Assembly: GCA_030602865.1 (NCBI GenBank)
Contig: JAUVYX010000079.1
Span: 1 to 5,379 of the forward strand
Reading direction: 5' to 3'
Source of the DNA: Dehalococcoidia bacterium
Lineage (GTDB): Bacteria > Chloroflexota > Dehalococcoidia > GIF9 > AB-539-J10
DNA length: 5,379 bases
Shown here: piece by piece, positions 1 to 5,379 of the stretch
Layout of the letters: every line of letters starts with the position of its first letter
How positions within the stretch are numbered: position 1 is the first letter of the stretch
Made by a program: the position numbers and the translations under genes
Notes under the pieces: generated by a model
Databases searched by the model: none
What the model was told of the DNA's origin: nothing
The model's input: the letters and a program-made list of their open reading frames with translations, nothing else

Positions 1-2
1 CC

Positions 3-80
3 GTAGTTTCTAGAGTGGCCGAGGCTATCGATTGTTGTCTTACGAAAGGGATAGAAACGGCGATGAACAGCTTCAATTGA
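3..80 (+). CDS. possible 3' end of an unidentified CDS (partial)
   Basis: Frame 3 is open from the window edge for 25 codons and ends in TGA at 78-80. The other two forward frames hit TAG stops within the first 13 bases. The reading contains a helix-like stretch (SRVAEAIDCCLTKGIETAMN) that looks like the C-terminal helix of a metabolic enzyme, but I do not recognise the family. An open run this short can occur by chance, and no start is visible because it would lie outside the window. If it is real, the gene lies in the same orientation as the aldolase, 141 bp upstream of it. Confidence 0.33.
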   Translation, partial: VVSRVAEAIDCCLTKGIETAMNSFN

Positions 81-115
81 AGGCTATTTACGAGAGCGTG
101 ACTATAAAAAGGAGT

Positions 116-143
116 CTTACATTTTTACAGACTGGATTATAAA
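116..143 (+). promoter_or_regulatory. candidate sigma-A-type promoter upstream of the aldolase
   Basis: CTTACA (116-121, four of six matches to TTGACA) is separated by 16 bp from TATAAA (138-143, five of six matches to TATAAT). Transcription would start near 150, giving a leader of roughly 70 nt that carries the inverted repeat at 169-190 and the ribosome binding site. This is a pattern match only; in AT-rich DNA such matches are common. Confidence 0.3.
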
Positions 144-168
144 ATATCTAACTCGGGTTGCTTACTAA

Positions 169-190
169 GTTAATATCTCGTCTTATTAAC
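169..190. repeat. inverted repeat GTTAATA-N8-TATTAAC in the aldolase leader
   Basis: Two perfect 7-bp arms (169-175 and 184-190) flank an 8-bp spacer, 15 bp before the Shine-Dalgarno sequence of the aldolase gene. The size and symmetry fit a binding site for a dimeric repressor or activator. The stem is AT-rich with one G-C pair, so a stable RNA hairpin is less likely. No regulator gene is visible next to it. Confidence 0.4.
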
Positions 191-205
191 CGGGAAAACA
201 AATAG

Positions 206-212
206 AAGGAGG
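206..212 (+). promoter_or_regulatory. ribosome binding site of the aldolase gene
   Basis: AAGGAGG, a near-perfect Shine-Dalgarno sequence, lies 9 nt before the ATG at 222. It fixes the start of the aldolase. Confidence 0.85.
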
Positions 213-221
213 CATTAAGCG

Positions 222-998
222 ATGAAAAATATACTTAAGGAGAAATTAAGGAACGGAGAAGTTGTCATTGGGGGATTTGTAGGCATTGGTCATCCCGATG
301 TTACAGAATGGTTGTCCCGGTTAGGTTTTGATTGGGTGGTTATAGATGGGGAGCATGGCCCGCTGAACTTCGAAACAATGCAAGTGATGATGCAGGCGAT
401 GAGCGGGACCAGTTGTACTCCAATTGTCAGGGTTCAATGGAATGAACCTGTGGTCATTAAACGTGTTCTGGATTTGGGAGCATATGGTGTTCTTATTCCA
501 TGGGTCAATACCAAGGAAGAGGCAGAGAATGCTGTAAGGGCTTGCAAATATCCCCCTGAGGGTATCAGAGGCTGTGGGCCCAGAAGGGCGGCATGGTTCG
601 ATCCGACCTATGTTGAGACTGCAAATGAGGAACTACTTGTGATAGTTCAGATAGAGACGGAGAAGGCGGTGAGCAATATTGACCAGATTCTTTCGGTAAA
701 AGGAATAGATGCTTGTTATATCGGCCCTAGAGATCTATCAGTAAGTATGGGGTTTGGCAGTCCTCCGAAATGGGATGAACCAGTATACAGAGAGAAGTTT
801 GATATTGTATTGAAGGCTGCTAATAAGTGCGGTAAGCCAGTCGGGATGTTTACGACATTCGATAATATTGAATGGGCGATTGAGAAGGGATTCAGACTGA
901 ATACAATAGAGAATGCGGATGTTTTCTTTATCAGAAGCGCACGAATGGCGTTGGAGAAGGCTCGGCATGCAGTGAGTGAAGCGCAGTCCAGGAAATAG
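222..998 (+). CDS. HpcH/HpaI-family class II pyruvate aldolase
   Basis: A 258-residue protein spanning the whole HpcH/HpaI aldolase/citrate lyase TIM-barrel domain. This family carries out metal-dependent cleavage of 2-keto-4-hydroxy acids to pyruvate plus an aldehyde (4-hydroxy-2-oxoheptanedioate, 2-keto-3-deoxy sugar acids and similar), and the reverse aldol addition, in the cytoplasm. Family active-site residues can be placed: His45 in DGEHG, Arg70 in VRVQW, Asp84, and the metal ligands Glu145 (QIETE) and Asp171 (GPRDLS); YPPEGIRG at 110-117 is also typical. Length is normal for the family. The segment near 229-233 reads IENAD where many members have a glycine-serine-aspartate-like loop, so substrate preference cannot be assigned. 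The start is fixed by AAGGAGG 9 nt upstream. A gap of 255 bp separates it from enolase, so it is probably its own transcription unit. The family is sure; the substrate is unknown. Confidence 0.93.
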   Translation: MKNILKEKLRNGEVVIGGFVGIGHPDVTEWLSRLGFDWVVIDGEHGPLNFETMQVMMQAMSGTSCTPIVRVQWNEPVVIKRVLDLGAYGVLIPWVNTKEEAENAVRACKYPPEGIRGCGPRRAAWFDPTYVETANEELLVIVQIETEKAVSNIDQILSVKGIDACYIGPRDLSVSMGFGSPPKWDEPVYREKFDIVLKAANKCGKPVGMFTTFDNIEWAIEKGFRLNTIENADVFFIRSARMALEKARHAVSEAQSRK

Positions 999-1019
999 TA
1001 TTCATGGTTTAGAGAGGTA

Positions 1020-1049
1020 TTAACAATCTATCAACTCGTCTTTTACTAT
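1020..1049 (+). promoter_or_regulatory. candidate promoter for the eno-MBL-gap unit
   Basis: TTAACA (1020-1025, five of six matches to the -35 consensus) and TACTAT (1044-1049, four of six) are separated by 18 bp. The -10 box is overlapped by the perfect palindrome ACTATATAGT at 1045-1054. Transcription would begin near 1056 and give an unusually long leader of about 200 nt before enolase. No better promoter was found closer to the gene. This is a pattern match with moderate to low certainty. Confidence 0.3.
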
Positions 1050-1054
1050 ATAGT
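1045..1054. repeat. 10-bp palindrome ACTATATAGT
   Basis: A perfect self-complementary 10-mer sits over the candidate -10 box and start site of the enolase promoter, where a repressor would act. The half-site ACTATAT/ATATAGT recurs in both arms of the long inverted repeat at 1135-1190, which may be more than coincidence in this AT-rich stretch. Confidence 0.35.
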
Positions 1055-1056
1055 TA

Positions 1057-1088
1057 TACCTGTTACTATTATGAAAGAGTTGCAGGTA
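1057..1088 (+). repeat. TACCTG/CAGGTA inverted repeat (possible hairpin)
   Basis: TACCTG (1057-1062) pairs perfectly with CAGGTA (1083-1088) around a 20-nt loop. A competing pairing is TGTTAC (1061-1066) with GTAACA (1086-1091). The T-run at 1120-1124 is too far away for a standard terminator of the aldolase gene, so the role is unclear: leader structure or chance. Confidence 0.3.
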
Positions 1089-1134
1089 ACATTGTAGTAG
1101 TAATTATTTGGGCGAAGTCTTTTTATATTGAACA

Positions 1135-1190
1135 AACTATATTGCTTTCCAAAGTGAATAGCTTATCTGCATAAGGAATCCAATATAGTT
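1135..1190. repeat. long inverted repeat, 16-base arms, upstream of enolase
   Basis: The left arm (1135-1150) and right arm (1175-1190) are complementary at 14 of 16 positions. The outer 10 bp, AACTATATTG/CAATATAGTT, are perfect, and a 24-nt segment lies between the arms. It is the strongest dyad in the window. As RNA it would form a long stem in the enolase leader, 63 nt before the start codon. As DNA it could be a bipartite operator or the remnant of a small palindromic element. There is no following T-tract, so it is not a typical Rho-independent terminator. Confidence 0.6.
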
Positions 1191-1238
1191 AACTACTCTC
1201 AGACCAGATAAATTATAAAGCACCTGCAATTATTATAG

Positions 1239-2549
<1,311 letters not shown>

Positions 2550-2555
2550 AGAAAT

Positions 2556-3551
2556 ATGCGATTAGTAGCAGGGGTTTATCAAATAAGGCTTCCTTCCCCA
2601 CAAAACAACACTGATTATACCAATGTGTATGTAATTGAAGGGGAAAAAGGAAATATACTGGTTGATAGTGGGTGGGACTGGCCTGGTGCACTTTGGGCTT
2701 TTCGAGAAGGAATGAGAATCGACTCACTTAAGTTCCAGGATATTAACTGGATTGTGATTACACATATTCATCCTGACCACTATGGTCTGGCTGGAAAATT
2801 AAAAGACCTCTGTGGAGCTAGAATAACCATGCATAGATTGGAAGCAGAGCTTATTGACTCAAGGTATGAGACATCTGAAGTGTTGCTTAATGATCTGTCC
2901 GAGGCACTCAATAAAAATGGAGTGCCTCAAGATGAGTTAACTGATTTGCAGGATGCCTCCTTATGGATGCGAAAATTTGTTTCTTCTTGTCAACCTGAGA
3001 TTATACTGGACGAAGGTGATAAGATTTCTAATGGCACCTTTGAATTTGAGGTATTGCGTACGCCAGGACATTCACGGGGGCATATATGTCTTTATGAACC
3101 TGATAAAAAATGGTTTTTTTCGGGAGATCATATCCTATCCCAAACTGTACCCCATATCGGGCTTCATCCCCAGTCGGGAGATAATCCTCTTGAGGACTAT
3201 ATTAAATCTCTGAACAAGTTGCAGGCGATGAAAATCAACTTTGTTTTTCCGGGACATGGACCTGTGTTTAATAGTCTAAAGTTAAGGTCTGCTGAGATAT
3301 TGTATCATCATGAGCAGAGAAGAAAAGATATTATGAAAGTTCTGAACGGAGGGTTGAAAACAGCCTATCAGATAGCTGTTGACATTCCCTGGAAGGGTAG
3401 ATCAATGGCAGAAAAATTTAGTAATTTGACACCTTGGGATAGGCGATTGGCCATATTTCAGATTATGGCTCACTTAAAATTATTGGATTCTGAAGGGGAA
3501 CTAGGGAGGATTGAGCAAGAGGGTGTTTACGTATATTTGAAAAAAAATTAG
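2556..3551 (+). CDS. MBL-fold metallohydrolase with C-terminal helical/winged-helix-like region
   Basis: A 331-residue metallo-beta-lactamase-superfamily protein with no signal peptide, so probably cytoplasmic. The complete dinuclear metal site is visible: HIHPDH (70-75), His172 in TPGHSRGH, Asp191 in SGDH and His234 in PGHGP. After the MBL core (about 1-240) comes a basic, helical tail (about 245-331) with the AHLKLLDSEGEL pattern (305-316). This resembles the winged-helix extension of LACTB2-like hydrolases. Members of this broad group act on thioesters, phosphodiesters or RNA, so the substrate cannot be assigned. It starts 6 bp after enolase and 68 bp before GAPDH, which points to a linked role, perhaps hydrolysis of a metabolite or side product of that pathway; this is inference. 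A beta-lactamase role is unlikely given the tail and the lack of a signal peptide. Confidence 0.9.
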   Translation: MRLVAGVYQIRLPSPQNNTDYTNVYVIEGEKGNILVDSGWDWPGALWAFREGMRIDSLKFQDINWIVITHIHPDHYGLAGKLKDLCGARITMHRLEAELIDSRYETSEVLLNDLSEALNKNGVPQDELTDLQDASLWMRKFVSSCQPEIILDEGDKISNGTFEFEVLRTPGHSRGHICLYEPDKKWFFSGDHILSQTVPHIGLHPQSGDNPLEDYIKSLNKLQAMKINFVFPGHGPVFNSLKLRSAEILYHHEQRRKDIMKVLNGGLKTAYQIAVDIPWKGRSMAEKFSNLTPWDRRLAIFQIMAHLKLLDSEGELGRIEQEGVYVYLKKN

Positions 3552-3555
3552 CTTG

Positions 3556-4651
<1,096 letters not shown>

Positions 4652-4713
4652 GCCTGCTGGTTGCGAAGGTTAATGTCGTTACACTTATTATCTCTATCCT
4701 GATTGGAATGTTG

Positions 4714-4739
4714 TAGACTATTGCGAAAATTGAAGTCTA
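4714..4739. repeat. inverted repeat TAGACT-N14-AGTCTA before the DUF4870 gene
   Basis: Perfect 6-bp arms at 4714-4719 and 4734-4739. They flank the TTGCGA (4721-4726) that may serve as the -35 element of the candidate promoter ending at 4750, a suitable place for a regulator to bind. Arms this short can arise by chance. Confidence 0.3.
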
Positions 4740-4750
4740 TGGTGTAAGAT
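4721..4750 (+). promoter_or_regulatory. candidate promoter for the DUF4870 gene
   Basis: TTGCGA (4721-4726) and TAAGAT (4745-4750) are 18 bp apart, each matching four of six consensus bases. The expected start near 4757 would leave a leader of about 24 nt that carries the strong ribosome binding site. This is weak pattern evidence. Confidence 0.25.
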
Positions 4751-4768
4751 GCTACAAGAACAATTAAC

Positions 4769-4775
4769 AGGAGGT
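4769..4775 (+). promoter_or_regulatory. ribosome binding site of the DUF4870 gene
   Basis: AGGAGGT, a consensus Shine-Dalgarno sequence, lies 5 nt before the ATG at 4781. Confidence 0.85.
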
Positions 4776-4780
4776 AGGAA

Positions 4781-5119
4781 ATGGCTTCTTCAAAAGATAG
4801 CACTGGGTTGTCACCTAATGTAGCGGGGCTACTCTGCTACGTTGCTGGCTGGGTATCGGGTATAGTATTTCTGATAATAGAGAAAGAGAGTAAATTTGTA
4901 AGGTTTCACGCATTACAGTCTATTGTGACATTTGGTATATTGACTGTTGTTCAAATTATTTTATCCGTTATCCCCTTTATTGGATGGGTTCTTGTTCCTC
5001 TGGTTTGGATTTTAATGGTTATTTTGATGATTATTCTTATGATTCGGGCATACTCCGGTAAGATGTGGAAATTGCCATGGGTGGGGAACTGGGCTGAACG
5101 GCAAGTCAATAAAGGGTAA
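4781..5119 (+). CDS. small DUF4870/Tic20-like membrane protein
   Basis: A 112-residue integral membrane protein of unknown function. After a short polar N-terminus (1-11) come three hydrophobic segments at about 13-33, 46-66 and 68-90, then a short tail containing KLPWVGNWAERQV. The arrangement NVAGLLCYVAGWVSGIVFLIIEK, followed by FVRFHALQS (39-47) between the first two segments, is the signature of DUF4870-domain proteins, and the length is typical. These proteins are widespread in bacteria and have no settled role. The start is fixed by AGGAGGT 5 nt upstream. It lies 147 bp after GAPDH, with its own candidate promoter, and 177 bp before a sigma-factor gene. It is therefore probably not part of the metabolic unit; any link to the sigma factor is conjecture. 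Confidence 0.85.
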   Translation: MASSKDSTGLSPNVAGLLCYVAGWVSGIVFLIIEKESKFVRFHALQSIVTFGILTVVQIILSVIPFIGWVLVPLVWILMVILMIILMIRAYSGKMWKLPWVGNWAERQVNKG

Positions 5120-5154
5120 ACTAAAGAATTCAAGTTTTTTAAAAGAGTGATTCA

Positions 5155-5187
5155 AGCTCTTGCCTGTCAGATGGCTGCTCAAGAGTT
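5155..5187. repeat. imperfect inverted repeat downstream of the DUF4870 gene
   Basis: AGCTCTTG (5155-5162) pairs with CAAGAGTT (5180-5187), with one G-U wobble, around a 17-nt loop. No T-run follows. It could help stop or process the DUF4870 transcript, but it is not a standard terminator. Confidence 0.3.
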
Positions 5188-5201
5188 ATGCTAGCTAGTA
5201 G

Positions 5202-5234
5202 CTGCTCTGGGAAAAAGCAGAGAGCCTGCTATTT
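5202..5234 (+). terminator. possible terminator-like hairpins between DUF4870 and sigma factor
   Basis: AGCAG (5216-5220) can pair either with the upstream CTGCT (5202-5206) or with the downstream CTGCT (5226-5230). The downstream pairing is preceded by an A-run and followed by ATTT. The stems are short (5 bp) and the T-tract is poor, so this is a weak candidate for ending the upstream transcript. Confidence 0.22.
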
Positions 5235-5255
5235 GGGTGTTAGCGTAAACCTTTC

Positions 5256-5283
5256 TTATCATCTTTTCGTTTTCCTATATAAT
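5256..5283 (+). promoter_or_regulatory. candidate sigma-A-type promoter of the sigma-factor gene
   Basis: A perfect TATAAT (5278-5283) lies 16 bp after TTATCA (5256-5261, four of six matches to TTGACA). The start site would fall near 5290, only about 7 nt before the ATG at 5297. A second, overlapping possibility is an ECF-type promoter, GTAAAC (5245-5250) and CGTT (5268-5271) 17 bp apart, which could give self-activation by the encoded factor. Confidence 0.4.
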
Positions 5284-5296
5284 AGGCGTCGTTAAG

Positions 5297-5379
5297 ATGT
5301 CTATTGAACAGGATATTGTAGAGAGAGCAACAAAAGGGGATAGACATGCCTTTGCACAACTTTATGAGAATAATTTTAA
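5297..5379 (+). CDS. ECF-type RNA polymerase sigma factor, N-terminal fragment (cut by window end)
   Basis: An open frame starting with ATG at 5297 runs to the window edge, giving 27 complete codons and two further bases. The product, with EQDIVERATKGDRHAFAQLY (residues 4-23) followed by ENNF, matches the start of sigma-70 region 2 in ECF sigma factors (pattern: A..GD..AF..LY...). Such proteins direct RNA polymerase to stress- or envelope-response promoters and are usually followed by an anti-sigma gene, which would lie outside the window. No good Shine-Dalgarno sequence precedes the ATG; only TAGG at 5283-5286 is seen. The TAA at the very end is out of frame, so the gene is not shown to stop. 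The family call rests on a short fragment. Confidence 0.72.
   Translation, partial: MSIEQDIVERATKGDRHAFAQLYENNF

Noticed and set aside
15..23. GTGGCCGAG, which resembles the D-arm start of a serine or leucine tRNA
   Set aside because: No matching acceptor stem, anticodon arm or T-loop (GGTTCGAATCC-like) sequence is found around it.
1111..1129. T-rich run after GGCGAAGTC as a terminator for the aldolase gene
   Set aside because: No stable GC-rich hairpin lies directly before the T-run; the nearest stem (1057-1088) ends more than 30 nt earlier.
2953..3213. 86-codon open frame on the plus strand inside the MBL gene
   Set aside because: It is out of frame with the metal-binding motifs of the MBL protein, has no good ribosome binding site and no recognisable family.
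5118..5140. AAACT/AGTTT stem followed by Ts after the DUF4870 stop as a terminator
   Set aside because: The stem has a single G-C pair and a 10-nt loop, too weak to call a terminator despite the T-run.

Overview
The window reads as a stretch of a moderately AT-rich chromosome, most likely from a low-GC Gram-positive (Clostridia/Bacillota-like) bacterium. This is inferred from the strong AGGAGG-type ribosome binding sites, the codon bias toward A/T, and the protein types present. All recognisable genes are on the + strand. No IS element, CRISPR array, tRNA or rRNA was seen.

Layout: a possible 3' end of an unidentified gene (3-80) is followed by a leader carrying a promoter-like site and a 7-bp inverted repeat. 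Next comes an HpcH/HpaI-family pyruvate aldolase (222-998). A 255-bp intergenic region (999-1253) is rich in dyad symmetries: a promoter-like site overlapped by a 10-bp palindrome, a TACCTG/CAGGTA hairpin, and a long inverted repeat with 16-base arms (14 of 16 paired). Then come enolase (1254-2549), an MBL-fold metallohydrolase starting 6 bp after the enolase stop (2556-3551), and a type I glyceraldehyde-3-phosphate dehydrogenase 68 bp further on (3620-4633). A small DUF4870-type membrane protein (4781-5119) and the first 27 codons of an ECF-type sigma factor (5297 to the window end) close the window.

Functionally, the enolase and GAPDH are lower-glycolysis/gluconeogenesis enzymes with complete active sites. 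Here they are separated by a metallohydrolase, and the usual pgk, tpiA and gpm genes do not lie between or beside them in the window. The enolase departs from consensus at several otherwise well-kept positions. This suggests, but does not prove, that these are accessory copies rather than the housekeeping set. The aldolase would release or consume pyruvate, the product that follows enolase's PEP, so a shared carbon-metabolism role is plausible; the structured intergenic region suggests that eno-MBL-gap is transcribed separately from the aldolase.

Nothing in the window is a clear new defence or mobile system. The points most worth a second look are the structured 5' leader of enolase, the eno-MBL-gap arrangement with translational coupling, and the promoter of the sigma-factor gene, which appears to give almost no leader.
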